From: Bacteroidetes bacterium 46-16
GTDB taxonomy: Bacteria; Bacteroidota; Bacteroidia; Chitinophagales; Chitinophagaceae
Assembly (NCBI GenBank): GCA_001897835.1
Contig: MKUN01000014.1
Coordinates: 1-64,000 of the forward strand
DNA: 64,000 nucleotides
Direction: 5' to 3'
A model generated the notes under the pieces. That model was not told where the DNA came from. It did not search any database and was given only the letters and a program-made list of their open reading frames with translations. The translations under genes and the position numbers were made by a program. This document shows positions 7,665 to 16,982 of the stretch, piece after piece; the stretch's first letter is position 1, and each line of letters starts with the position of its first letter.

Positions 7665-8592
7665 CAGCTATAACAAAAAAAACAGAGTGCTTAACTTTTT
7701 TTTTAGGGATGTTTATGACGGCCGCTTCCTGGCAACGCTTAGAATAGGCACAGGTCTTATTCTTTTATCGCAATTCATCCAATTATTACCTGATGTGCAG
7801 GCATTAATGGGAGAAAATGGAATGGTCAGGCCTGATTTGCAAGCTGTAGATGTACCTGCATATATTTTATCTCTGCCCCGGTTGGCAACATATGCTAATG
7901 CTTATATGCATATACGATATGAATCTGTGATCTACCTGCTTGGTATAGTCTATGCTATTGTAATTGTTCTTTTAACATTTGGCTTACTCACGCGTATCAA
8001 TGCCTGTTTAGCCTGGTTATTGCACTTGTCATTTATTTATAGTGCGCATTTATTCACATACGGAGTAGATTATTTTTTAACTGCTTTGTTGTTTTACAAT
8101 GTTGTTTTCCCAGTGGGTAGGGTTTATTCAATTGATAAACTATTGTTTAAATACAAAGCAAGTAACTATACGCCATATATCCGCCTGTTACAAATACATA
8201 TCTGCCTTGTATATTTTATCAGCGGTCTTGCGAAAGCAGTCGGCACTAACTGGTGGAATGGTATGTCGATCTGGAAAGCGATAAACAGGCCCAGTGTTAC
8301 GAGCTACAATATACACTTCCTTTCATCATTCGAGGATATATACGTTGTAGCGGGTATTGCTACAATCATCGTTGAACTATTTTATTGTTTTTTCATATGG
8401 AATAAACATACCCGTATACTTTGGCTGACATTGACGTGTTTAATGCACCTCACAATAGCTTTTGTTCTTCAATTGCCCTACTTCGCTGCAGTAATGATAC
8501 TATTCAACATTGTCACCTTTTCTTACAAGCCTAAAGAACAGAATAATAAAAACACAAGTTATGAGGAACAAGGGCTGCTTAATAATATTTAA
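7645..8592 (+). CDS. HTTM-domain membrane protein, SdpB-like (copy 2)
   Basis: The start at 7645 rather than 7636 gives 315 residues, exactly the length of the copy-1 protein, and the start context CATTATGAATATA is shared. Hydrophobic segments and HTTM hallmarks are in the same places: LRIGTGLILLSQFIQLL, HLFTYGVDYFLTALLFY, QIHICLVYFISGLAKAVG and WWNGMSIWKAINRP. Histidines and the tryptophan pair are retained, so the protein is probably functional. It overlaps the preceding gene by 20 bases and the following DCC-like gene by 32. HTTM and DCC-family genes are frequent neighbours in bacteria. Confidence 0.86.
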   Translation: MNITLNNSYNKKNRVLNFFFRDVYDGRFLATLRIGTGLILLSQFIQLLPDVQALMGENGMVRPDLQAVDVPAYILSLPRLATYANAYMHIRYESVIYLLGIVYAIVIVLLTFGLLTRINACLAWLLHLSFIYSAHLFTYGVDYFLTALLFYNVVFPVGRVYSIDKLLFKYKASNYTPYIRLLQIHICLVYFISGLAKAVGTNWWNGMSIWKAINRPSVTSYNIHFLSSFEDIYVVAGIATIIVELFYCFFIWNKHTRILWLTLTCLMHLTIAFVLQLPYFAAVMILFNIVTFSYKPKEQNNKNTSYEEQGLLNNI

Positions 8593-8875
8593 TGAGTCTT
8601 CTTTGCATGCAAATAGATTCGTCAGGTTTTTATCGAAAAAAGATAAACAAGATTGCTTCGTTTATATACCCAATACCTCAAACCTTGCGAGGTTATTAAT
8701 TGAGCGAAACAATATCAAGCGTAAGGACTTTAAGTATATCATGCTGTTGACAAACAATACAATTTACCTGCATTTCGATGCTGTAATTGAGAGCTTACTA
8801 AGACTAGGCAGTATCTGGATAGTAATAGGAGTTTTAAAGATCTTGCCAAAGATGATACGGAGTAACCTGTATTGA
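8561..8875 (+). CDS. degenerate DCC-family (DUF393) protein lacking its CXXC
   Basis: I choose the ATG at 8561; a start at 8510 would overlap the HTTM gene by 83 bases. The 104 residues follow the DCC thiol-disulphide oxidoreductase pattern: a short strand, then NRFVRFLSKKDKQ, LLIERNNIKRKDF, the strand YIMLLTNNTIYLH, FDAVIESLLRLG, and a final hydrophobic helix with LPKMIRSNLY. The family's defining DGxCxxC is replaced by NESSLHA, so no redox pair remains, and the usual C-terminal R.R.WFG tail is missing. The frame is open and coupled to the HTTM gene, so it is probably a repurposed non-redox protein rather than a pseudogene. It is absent from cassette 1. Confidence 0.65.
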   Translation: MRNKGCLIIFNESSLHANRFVRFLSKKDKQDCFVYIPNTSNLARLLIERNNIKRKDFKYIMLLTNNTIYLHFDAVIESLLRLGSIWIVIGVLKILPKMIRSNLY

Positions 8876-8900
8876 TGTTTATTGAAAAAGCATTAGCAGA

Positions 8901-11546
8901 ATGAAAAGATATTTAACCTTAATGATAATATGGTGCCTTCCACATATCTGTGGGGCTCAGTATAGTATTGAAGGAAGCATCAAAAACAGTAATGACGAAA
9001 TGCTCCCCGGTGCATATATTCTATTAAATAACGGAATCCGTAAGGTAAATGCTTATGCAGATAGTGAAGGACATTTTTTTGTTGAGGGGCTAGCTAAAGG
9101 TCGTTATAGTGTTATTGTTAATTATGTTGGTTATGTGCGGTATTCGAACACTTTTGAGGTTTCGGACGATTTTCGTGATGTAGGGGTAATACGTTTGTTG
9201 GAAGACACCGCATTGCTTGAGGAAGTGACAATCGCAGATGTTACACCTGTTATAGTAAAGGACGATACGATAGAATATAATGCCAAAGCATACAAAATAT
9301 TCAGCGGTGCTGATGGCATCGACCTGGTGCAAAAGTTGCCTGGATTGTCAATAGCCGGCTCAAATGTAAATTTCAATGGAGAACAAGTAATTCAGGTGCT
9401 TATAGACGGGAAGGCAATATACAGCACTAACCCTGTAGCAGCCCTGCAAAATATGCCTGCAGATCTTATCAGCAGGGTAGAGGTATATGATGATCGCGGT
9501 GAGCAGGAAAAATTTACAGGCTTTAAAAATGGTAATGGCTATAAAACAATAAATATTAAGACCAATATCCGAGGCAATACTGTGTTTGGGAAAGCCAAAG
9601 CTATATGTAACATTGATAAAAATTATAATGCAGATATCGGTATTAATGATTTTAAAAAGACACAACGCATAAGTGGTTCGGTACAATATGGCACTTTACA
9701 ACCTGAAATTATAGGTACATCGTATGCAAGCCCCGGGACCGGAAAATATAGGAGCGGCCGGATGAGCTTAAATTATGTTAACCGTATTTTTAACAAAGTA
9801 GACCTGTCTGTGGCATATTTTCTAAACAATAATCATGTTGACAGGGAGCAGGATGAAGAACGCCAATATATAATAGCTCCTGATTCTGGCTATACAGTAC
9901 GGGATCGGTCTGTAACTGCGACAAATAATACCACACATATGTTTGTTTGCCGTATTGATTACGATATAGATTCCCTGAATTCCATATACTTTAAACCACA
10001 GATAGAGCTATTAAAGAGCCACAATAACACGGATATTAATGGGGAAACATTATACAATGTAACGAGTAGCAATATTTCATCAGGCCTACAAGGAATAAAC
10101 TATGCTGAAGAGTTGTTATGGAAACACAGACTCCGCAATGCCGGACAGACGTTGTCTATTGCTATTAATTTTTCAGGAAGTTCTACAAACAATAATGATA
10201 CCAATTATTTTTATACTGCTCCCACCAATGGATTGGGCGTAGATACTTTTGGCCGGATAAAAACTGCCAAAACAATTGGCAGTACCGAATTCACAAATAT
10301 TGCCTATACAAGAAAGACCGGTACATCAAGTAAGCTATTGGTAGAATGCAGTTTGAACAGGTTCCTTTCCAAGTCGCCAGGCAATATACTGGATAACTAT
10401 GCTAAAAATGCGAATGACAATAACGAACAGTTTAACATTTTTGAGAAGCAATACTTTGTGAAAGGAGGAGCGGGCATTCAATACGATAAAAGGAGAACAC
10501 AGTTTACGCTTAGTTTATATTGGCAGGAGATTATATCAAACAATGTTCAGAAACAAATAGACTCTGTTGCTACGAGCAGAACTTATCATACACTACTTCC
10601 TGTAATTACCTATGCATACAAACTGAAAAAAAACAGTACGCTACGTGCACATTTTTCTGAAACAACTATACTGCCTTCTTTAACACAACTGGATAAACTT
10701 ATTGATTATAACGACCCGTATGTATTATATAGTGGTAACAGCCTCCTAAACCAGGCATATATTAGCAATTTGGGTATCAGTTATAATGTAATAAACAAAC
10801 GGGAAAGCAGCACATTGCTTGTGCTGCTTAACATGCAATACATCCACAACTATATTGGTAATTTTTCTTTTGTTGCCAATATAGATACGTTTACCAACAA
10901 TGTCTTAGTTCGTAAAGGTGCGATCTTCAATTCTTACATGAACATGAATGGATACTGGAATCTCGGTTTCCATATTTCATATACAGTCCCTGCCAAGTTT
11001 TTAAAATCTCTGCTCACAATTAGTCCGGTGTTCAATATCACACGTGTGCCCGATTGTATTACCTGGCAAATGCGTTATTCAAATAAATATTATTTTGGCT
11101 TTAACGCGATCCTTAACAGTAATATTAGTAACGATATTGACTTCCGCCTTGTCTCCGGGACAAATATTTATCTATCCACACCAATCACGGGAACCATTGA
11201 TCCTGGATATATAAAGCAAAACTTTTCCGCAGCATGCAAGCTCACCTTTCGAGGGTTTACCCTGGATAATGATTTTTTGGCCTCCTTTCTTTTTAATAAA
11301 ACTACTGCCACCCAAGATAATATATGGTGGAATATAAGCTTAGAGCGAAAGATATCTAAGGATCAACGTGGGAGCCTCCAATTTTTAATTAGTGACTTGC
11401 TGAATAATACTGCTGTAAAACAATATAGCAACACTGATATGTATATGGTCAACACGGTTGGAAAATCACGTGGCCGGAATTGCCTGCTCAGCTTTAGTTA
11501 TAAAATAGAAAAGCGATCCACTTCAAACCATAAAAATGACTTATGA
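8901..11546 (+). CDS. outer-membrane beta-barrel protein with carboxypeptidase-like regulatory domain
   Basis: The 881-residue product has a signal peptide ending near CGAQ, a CarboxypepD_reg-like beta domain (residues about 20-105, with LPGAYILLNN and GRYSVIVNYVGYV), a plug-like region (LVQKLPGLSI, IQVLIDGKAIYS, LISRVEVYDD) and a long barrel up to the C-terminus. This is the architecture of the TonB-dependent-receptor-like OMP_b-brl_3 family. No SusD partner is nearby, which argues against glycan import. It lies 25 bases after the DCC-like gene and its stop overlaps the metalloprotease start (ATGA), so it belongs to the cassette 2 operon and may export, import or bind the cassette's product. 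Confidence 0.85.
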   Translation: MKRYLTLMIIWCLPHICGAQYSIEGSIKNSNDEMLPGAYILLNNGIRKVNAYADSEGHFFVEGLAKGRYSVIVNYVGYVRYSNTFEVSDDFRDVGVIRLLEDTALLEEVTIADVTPVIVKDDTIEYNAKAYKIFSGADGIDLVQKLPGLSIAGSNVNFNGEQVIQVLIDGKAIYSTNPVAALQNMPADLISRVEVYDDRGEQEKFTGFKNGNGYKTINIKTNIRGNTVFGKAKAICNIDKNYNADIGINDFKKTQRISGSVQYGTLQPEIIGTSYASPGTGKYRSGRMSLNYVNRIFNKVDLSVAYFLNNNHVDREQDEERQYIIAPDSGYTVRDRSVTATNNTTHMFVCRIDYDIDSLNSIYFKPQIELLKSHNNTDINGETLYNVTSSNISSGLQGINYAEELLWKHRLRNAGQTLSIAINFSGSSTNNNDTNYFYTAPTNGLGVDTFGRIKTAKTIGSTEFTNIAYTRKTGTSSKLLVECSLNRFLSKSPGNILDNYAKNANDNNEQFNIFEKQYFVKGGAGIQYDKRRTQFTLSLYWQEIISNNVQKQIDSVATSRTYHTLLPVITYAYKLKKNSTLRAHFSETTILPSLTQLDKLIDYNDPYVLYSGNSLLNQAYISNLGISYNVINKRESSTLLVLLNMQYIHNYIGNFSFVANIDTFTNNVLVRKGAIFNSYMNMNGYWNLGFHISYTVPAKFLKSLLTISPVFNITRVPDCITWQMRYSNKYYFGFNAILNSNISNDIDFRLVSGTNIYLSTPITGTIDPGYIKQNFSAACKLTFRGFTLDNDFLASFLFNKTTATQDNIWWNISLERKISKDQRGSLQFLISDLLNNTAVKQYSNTDMYMVNTVGKSRGRNCLLSFSYKIEKRSTSNHKNDL

Positions 11547-12862
11547 AAAAGTTTGTCCTGATTCTGGGTTTGTTTATCAATGTCTCATATGCTCAGGAAA
11601 TGAAGCGATGTGGTATGGACGAACTGAACAAATCACTCACTGCAAAGCATCCCGATTTGAGGTTGGGTATAAGGGCAATAGGTGCCCAAGCTAAAAGGTA
11701 TGCTGGTAAGGGAGATAATGCTCAATATGTTATCCCTGTAGTTTTTCATGTAATCGTAAATGAAGAACAATATAACCGGCTTGGCGGTCAATATGGCATA
11801 ATAGACCGTATTAGTTCACAACTTGTATCTATAAATAATGATTTTAATGCTGAGAACAGCGATAGCTCATTGATACCCTCATGTTTTCGTGATGTATATG
11901 CTAATACAGGCATTTCTTTCAGGCTTGCACATACCGCTCCTGATGGAAGGGCTACAAGCGGCTATGAAATAAGTATGACTGGTCTTGATGGATTTGATTT
12001 TAATGGCACTTATGGATCGGGCGAATCATTCAGCAATGCAAAGTATAGTGCATCGGATGGAATGGATGCCTGGGATCCTACCAGTTATCTCAATGTATGG
12101 GTGATAAATACTATTTACCAGGGAGGAGGAATTGCGGGTTTAACTATTCCACCTTCATATATATCTATCGCTACCGGCATTCCTATTAGTGAATTGGGGA
12201 TAATTATTAACTATGCTACTTTCGGTGTCAGGTCTTCTCCCGACCAGTATTTTATATACGGATTGGATAAAGGCCGAACATTAACGCATGAATTGGGCCA
12301 TTATTTTGAACTGAAGCATATATGGGGAGATGATGATGTTCTGTGCCCGGAAGATGATGGTGGGAATGATGATGGTGTAGAGGATACACCACCACAACAA
12401 AGTGCGACCTTGGGCTGCCCATCATTCCCAAAATATGATAAATGTTCGGCTAATAAGAATGGAATAATGTTTATGAACTATATGGATTATACAGATGATG
12501 AATGTATGTGCATGTTCAGCATTGGTCAGTCAAAAGTAATGGTTGCCACATTGCAGGCCGGCGAAGAGTCGTTTTCGCTATTAAGACATCCTTTTGTGTT
12601 TGAATATCCGGGTAACTCAGTAGGCGATCTCTTTACGATTAGCCCAAATCCTTCTTCCGGCTGGATATATTTATTGTTTAACCAGCCAGATACGCAGCAA
12701 AAGCAAGTTACAATAACAAACGATGTAGGCCAGGTAATAACAAGCTTCAGTACAACATTAGGATATTATCCTGTTGATCTTTCCGCAGTCAGCAAGGGGC
12801 TTTATTTTGTAAAAGTGTATTTCCGTGATAAAAGCATGATCAAACGTATTCTTATCAATTAG
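11543..12862 (+). CDS. secreted M43-type zinc metalloprotease with T9SS sorting domain
   Basis: The 439-residue preproprotein has a signal peptide (FVLILGLFINVSYAQ), a propeptide-like region and a catalytic domain with the extended zinc motif at His249, Glu250, His253 and His259 (HELGHYFELKHIWG). A downstream GIMFMNYMDY supplies the Met-turn. This pattern is that of the pappalysin/cytophagalysin (M43B) group. The C-terminal 75 residues form a T9SS type A sorting domain (ISPNPSSGWIYLLF, then GLYFVKVYFRDKSMIKRI). It is translationally coupled to the outer-membrane barrel gene and ends the cassette 2 operon. Cleavage of the small secreted protein is an attractive but untested role. Confidence 0.9.
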   Translation: MKKFVLILGLFINVSYAQEMKRCGMDELNKSLTAKHPDLRLGIRAIGAQAKRYAGKGDNAQYVIPVVFHVIVNEEQYNRLGGQYGIIDRISSQLVSINNDFNAENSDSSLIPSCFRDVYANTGISFRLAHTAPDGRATSGYEISMTGLDGFDFNGTYGSGESFSNAKYSASDGMDAWDPTSYLNVWVINTIYQGGGIAGLTIPPSYISIATGIPISELGIIINYATFGVRSSPDQYFIYGLDKGRTLTHELGHYFELKHIWGDDDVLCPEDDGGNDDGVEDTPPQQSATLGCPSFPKYDKCSANKNGIMFMNYMDYTDDECMCMFSIGQSKVMVATLQAGEESFSLLRHPFVFEYPGNSVGDLFTISPNPSSGWIYLLFNQPDTQQKQVTITNDVGQVITSFSTTLGYYPVDLSAVSKGLYFVKVYFRDKSMIKRILIN

Positions 12863-13357
12863 CTCACGTTCATTAGCTGATATTTTTGGACTTAATCAGC
12901 ATATCCAATAAATAACTTGTCCTATTTTCTGTTGGCTTACACTTTATTCCTTATTCCATGTTGTTTAGTTACTCTTTTAGGATAACTTTAATAAACGGGT
13001 TGTATTTTGATCCCTTCCTTTAATACCCCGGAATATCCACCTCCAGCTTTTCGATGACCTATATTTTGTAACAATTCACTTCAGTATTATGGCATATTAC
13101 TTACTGTTGCTAGAAAAAGGCATTGAGCTTTCATGTCTTATTCAGGGATATGTGTTGCCGGTTGTCCCTTTGGGTATTAAATGGCTACAGCGATAAATTG
13201 AAGTATGTACTGACTTGTCTTGCGGAGTGATGATATCGGCGTAATGCCAGGACTATTGTTTAAGATGAAGTGTAATTTATGCAATTGAATGAAGAGAACG
13301 GGTTTTAAGCTTGTCATATAATCTGGTCATACCGTCAGACAAATGAGACGAGGAATA
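12863..13357. other. gene-poor intergenic stretch
   Basis: About 500 bases separate the metalloprotease from the shared terminator. The only open frame worth noting encodes a 36-residue hydrophobic peptide starting at 13089 (MAYYLLLLEKGIE...), with no support beyond its length. I see no repeat or RNA fold. Confidence 0.4.
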
Positions 13358-13393
13358 AAAAGATAAAGCTGCATGGTTGCAGCTTTATCTTTT
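13358..13393. terminator. bidirectional hairpin terminator
   Basis: A perfect 16-base inverted repeat, AAAAGATAAAGCTGCA at 13358-13373 and its complement at 13378-13393, flanks a 4-base TGGT loop. Its A- and T-rich ends can terminate transcripts from either side. It lies 23 bases beyond the stop of the minus-strand lipoprotein gene. Confidence 0.8.
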
Positions 13394-13416
13394 ATTCCCG
13401 AAGGGTTATCCCTTAC

Positions 13417-13995
13417 TTAAAATACTATTTCAAGTGTTTGTTCATCAAGGATTATTACCTGGTAAGTGCCCGGTTGTACTTTAAAGTCCTGAGCAAAGTT
13501 CAATGCCTGGTTAACATCCTGTGGCAGTACATATGGCTGGTCAAGTGTTATAGTTCCGCTGCCAAATAGGTTCTGATATGTGCTTTCAGTCATTGATTGC
13601 CTGTCTATGAGCATCTTTAAATGACCATCGAGTGTTTGAGCGTATACTGCTTCATACATGTTTTCAGGCAGCACCTGGTCTTGTTCGTTCGGGTCTCCCG
13701 TCGGCACGTAAGTATTATGATCAAATACTTCTTCTACCTGGATAGTGCTGTTGGGTGTACCAGGACCACCTGACCCCTGTCCGGATACTACCATTGGCAA
13801 TGAGTCGTCAAGATAATCAAGAATTTCTCTGATAACGTGGAGCAACCAACGCCAAAACGGACGCAGCATGTCTTTTACAGAACTGGTTTTTGCTGTTGTT
13901 TGTGTTACAGGTACTACTTTTTCTTTGGTGCATGATTGAAGTGCAGTGCCTGCACCGATGAGGCATAATAGCCCGAAGATAATTTTCTTTTTCAT
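13417..13995 (-). CDS. lipoprotein of unknown function
   Basis: The 192-residue product begins MKKKIIFGLLCLIGAG and reaches a clear lipobox at LQSC around residue 22, so it should be a lipoprotein. Next come a Thr/Ser/Val-rich linker, an amphipathic Trp/Arg-rich helix (MLRPFWRWLLHVIREILDYL), a Gly/Ser/Pro linker, and a C-terminal domain of about 100 residues ending in strands (GTYQVIILDEQTLEIVF). The helix could lie on a membrane. I recognise no family. It stands alone, with a strong terminator after it and gene-poor DNA before it. Confidence 0.7.
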   Translation of the reverse strand: MKKKIIFGLLCLIGAGTALQSCTKEKVVPVTQTTAKTSSVKDMLRPFWRWLLHVIREILDYLDDSLPMVVSGQGSGGPGTPNSTIQVEEVFDHNTYVPTGDPNEQDQVLPENMYEAVYAQTLDGHLKMLIDRQSMTESTYQNLFGSGTITLDQPYVLPQDVNQALNFAQDFKVQPGTYQVIILDEQTLEIVF

Positions 13996-15217
13996 AATTT
14001 TTTTTTAAGTTTTTAAATGTTGTTTAAGTGATCTTAGTTGTAATCCATTTTGTGCGCACTGTCTGGATTTCATGATGCAAGGTAGTTTCGATTGAGGCGC
14101 AGTAGAATAGTGTTATGGAATAGTTATAACGACATATAGAATATTTATTCCAGGCCGGAATAAGTGAGGAATTTAGATAACTCTCTAAGATGAAATAGGA
14201 AACTTTAATGACTGCCAGATAATTTAGGTTTATTGGTTGCTTAAATTAATCCATTAATAATTCTTTTGCTTAAGTAGTAATTTCCTTACTCGTATACTGT
14301 CGCTTTGAAATGGCTTCCTAAATCACCGATAGTAATACGAATAGTTCGGAAAGTTGTTTTTAAAAACAATTGCTTTACTTTTATTTTAGAAAACAATAAT
14401 TGGCATAAAAATGGTTCTTTATTGTTGTAGCAAGTTATAGGTCTTAGCATAAAATCATTGACAATTGCGGGATTCGGCGAATTGTTTCGTCTCCAAACCT
14501 GATAGTATGAATATGCCGTCCTTAAAGTTCTTTCCAAACCTTCGAAAGAAAAACGCGAAAACTGACAAGGTGCCATGCATATGCGGTAGTGTTTAAGCAA
14601 AAAAGTGAGATTATGAGATTTTCGGACAACAGCTACCATTTCAACAATACTTTTCGCACATGAAGTTCGGCTTAAACCTGGCAATCATAAATAATTTCAA
14701 TTTTGAGTTATTATCAGCTGAATAGATTGCGAACGATGTCCTCGACCGTAGGCGAAAGCTTATCGATATAGAGCTTTCATATCTCTTGGGGACTATAATA
14801 ATGTGGTCATGCCCAATACGAAGCTTGGACGGCATTTAGACCAAATAATAAGCAGAAACCCTTTAAGGTCGTAAAACTACAAACTGCTTACTATGGAACG
14901 CGCGGCTAAAGGTGCAAAATGTCAGGCACTTTGTGGCTCGACCTAAGTATGTACGCTAACCTGCCCTTTCATTGAAATGCTTTTATTGGGCATTTGTACC
15001 AGAACGGCATTCGGAGACATGTTTAATCTCACAAAACTTGACATTTTCGATTGTGGCAGCGCATATAAGACCATTCAGATTAGCAGACTGAAAACCGAAG
15101 TGTCAACTTTTTTAGTACTTATTGGGGCTGCACAAAAGATCATGGAGAAATCTGTATAGCGGTCTATCCCAAGTCTCAAACCTATTTCCAAGAAGAACAC
15201 ATCAATATGGCATCTGA
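13996..15217. other. gene-poor, probably decayed mobile DNA
   Basis: These 1.2 kb contain only short frames with no convincing protein. A minus-strand frame at 14641-14835 contains GHDHIIIVPKRY, loosely like the start of an IS200/Y1 transposase (pattern H-hydrophobic-PKYR), but the following frame is interrupted and the HUH motif cannot be placed. The stretch leads directly into a tyrosine recombinase fragment, so it is likely the graveyard of an older insertion. Confidence 0.4.
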
Positions 15218-15340
15218 AATCTAAATATTTACATCAAGCTGACTACTCATATCGCCCGTCATACCTTTGACAACTATTTGGTGAAACAGGCGATTGCCGA
15301 CCGTTCCATTGTCAAAAATGATACAACAGTTAATGACTAG
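15218..15340 (+). pseudogene. tyrosine recombinase remnant (C-terminal catalytic block)
   Basis: An in-frame stretch reads NLNIYIKLTTHIARHTFDNY and continues LVKQAIADRS to a stop at 15338. KLTTHIARHTF is the HxxR box of Bacteroidetes phage-type integrases; the intact integrase at 20603 has NLTFHLARHTF. The preceding frame is closed by a TGA at 15215, and the LGH and tyrosine blocks do not follow, so only a fragment of about 40 codons remains. Confidence 0.65.
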
Positions 15341-15422
15341 GGATATTGATTCGGTATACTATATGGTCAAAACAAGTAATTAATCGAGGCATGCCGTACA
15401 TTTGATCGTTATATCGATCAAA

Positions 15423-16277
15423 ATGGTTAATGAATTTGAAGAGAAAATGGAGCTTGATTGGTCTATTGACCATTTGCGGGAACAATATGAAATGACCCGA
15501 CTGGAATTCATTAAATGGGATTTTACTGAGGACAAGGCTACGGCGCCTATTAAATTCGCGATAGATTTATGGGGATATTATAGAGCTTTTTTGTTGTTCC
15601 ATGACGGCGAGGTTATTAAAAAATTCGACGATATCGGTTTTTCCCAAAGATTCAGGCTGCGATTATTGCATTATGACCAGATCAACCAATGCCTAGACGA
15701 AATTGAACAGCAGGGACTCAACTGTTTGAAATCATTCGCACATTATTTTATTTACAGTTTTCTGTTGTCCAAGACGTTGCCTGATATTGTTTCTTGGCTT
15801 GGGTTATCCCAAAAGCACGATATGGACGAAGAAAAAAGCTTAATTTATAAGAATTTTCATGATTTCTTTGAACGAAAAAAATACCGCAATGGAGAGCCCG
15901 CTCGGACAAACTTTGATAAGACCCTGGATGATTTGACCGGAATATTAGCGGGTATGGAAAATTCCAATGTACGTGCTCGTAAACACTTTTTGCAACACAG
16001 CGAAGGCAAAACAGAGGCATATTATCTCCAACTTCTTTTGGAAACTTTTCTTTGGCTTTCGCCGGATAATAGGCTTTTTCACTACGCGGACCTAACAAGA
16101 TCAGCGAAGATGACCCAACAGAAGTTTCTTAATATTCTTGCACCCTTGTTTCGCATATTACTTGTTGACTATAAATTCATGGAGCCAACGGAATACGAAA
16201 AGAAACAAGATGCTGTTTATGATTCATATGAGAGGTACCTTGCCAGTCGCATTAAGAAACTCGTATTTAAAAAGTGA
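15423..16277 (+). CDS. hypothetical protein, 284 residues
   Basis: The frame can start at the ATG at 15423 (a TTG at 15402 or an ATG at 15450 are alternatives). The protein is soluble, rich in aromatic and charged residues and predicted mainly helical: an N-terminal helix (EFEEKMELDWSIDHLREQYE), a middle block LLHYDQINQCLDEIEQQG, and a basic C-terminus (ERYLASRIKKLVFKK). No signal peptide, membrane segment or known motif is visible. It lies just downstream of a recombinase remnant, and its length and open frame amid decayed DNA suggest it is or was recently functional. It may be mobile-element cargo or a conjugation-related protein such as an RteC-like factor, but I could not match RteC motifs. 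Confidence 0.6.
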   Translation: MVNEFEEKMELDWSIDHLREQYEMTRLEFIKWDFTEDKATAPIKFAIDLWGYYRAFLLFHDGEVIKKFDDIGFSQRFRLRLLHYDQINQCLDEIEQQGLNCLKSFAHYFIYSFLLSKTLPDIVSWLGLSQKHDMDEEKSLIYKNFHDFFERKKYRNGEPARTNFDKTLDDLTGILAGMENSNVRARKHFLQHSEGKTEAYYLQLLLETFLWLSPDNRLFHYADLTRSAKMTQQKFLNILAPLFRILLVDYKFMEPTEYEKKQDAVYDSYERYLASRIKKLVFKK

Positions 16278-16615
16278 CGCCTTCAGCTATTCTTGGTTCT
16301 TGATCAAACTTTGAAAATTTGTTCAATGCTTATTTATACAAACTGAAGAATGAGATTAGATTCAAGCCTTTTCACAGCTATTTTGATGCTTACAGACTTC
16401 TTGGAGTAGCAATATGACATTCCCGAATGGATCTCAATCGGGAAATACGCAGATTTTTTCGACTACGACATTAAGCAAATTGCTAGCCAAGTTCAAATAG
16501 ACCCTTAGAATTTCTCAAGTCGCCCGTAGAAAATTTATCTCCAGGACGTCTTTACTTGCTCATCAATAGCGCAATATTTTACCTCGTAAGAACATTTTTT
16601 CTGTATTGTTGCTCA
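16278..16615. other. gene-poor stretch
   Basis: No gene is supported. One frame contains EWISIGKYADFFDYDIKQIA, which looks protein-like but is bounded by stops on both sides, so this may be a fragment of a lost gene. Confidence 0.35.
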
Positions 16616-16768
16616 TTCCATGTAGATCGAATCCTATATAAAAACGGGAAGGGGAAGTTCCGAACAGGGATAATCCTAGAGATAAAGCCCAATTTCGCTA
16701 TTGTAAGAATGCGGCGTGTTACTAAAGAGATCCCATATAACCAAATAGCCAGGTGCGATGGGAAATAG
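16616..16768 (+). pseudogene. remnant matching the C-terminus of the gene at 18191
   Basis: The last 50 or so codons read FHVDRILYKNGKGKFRTGII, then a strand with FAIVRMRRVTKEIPYNQIAR. The last 50 residues of the 18191-18781 protein read YSVNEEVFFNENGRVLKGVI, YAIVSRHRNKRQ and VPYSKITK, the same pattern of V..I/VF..NG...(R/L)..GII, (Y/F)AIV and (I/V)PY..I. No signal peptide or N-terminal domain precedes this copy, so it is a truncated duplicate. It ends about 215 bases before a second duplicated lipoprotein gene. Confidence 0.55.
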
Positions 16769-16982
16769 TCACCATATTGCTATTAATGCGGATAGTTCTT
16801 CTAATGACAACTTTTCTATTACGCTGTCTTGAACATCAGATGGCCAAGCGGCTGCTGGATATAGTAACAAGGACAAGCCAGCAGAGAAGCCCATAAAGTC
16901 TTTAAAAGTACCTGCGCCTACCAAGAAACGCAATAAGTAGAAAAAATAATCAGTTTGGCGCGTCATTTGCTGGTATAAGCCA

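Noticed and set aside
14641-14835. Possible IS200/Y1 transposase start on the minus strand (GHDHIIIVPKRY).
   Set aside because: Only this short pattern fits; the HUH motif and catalytic tyrosine cannot be placed in any nearby frame.
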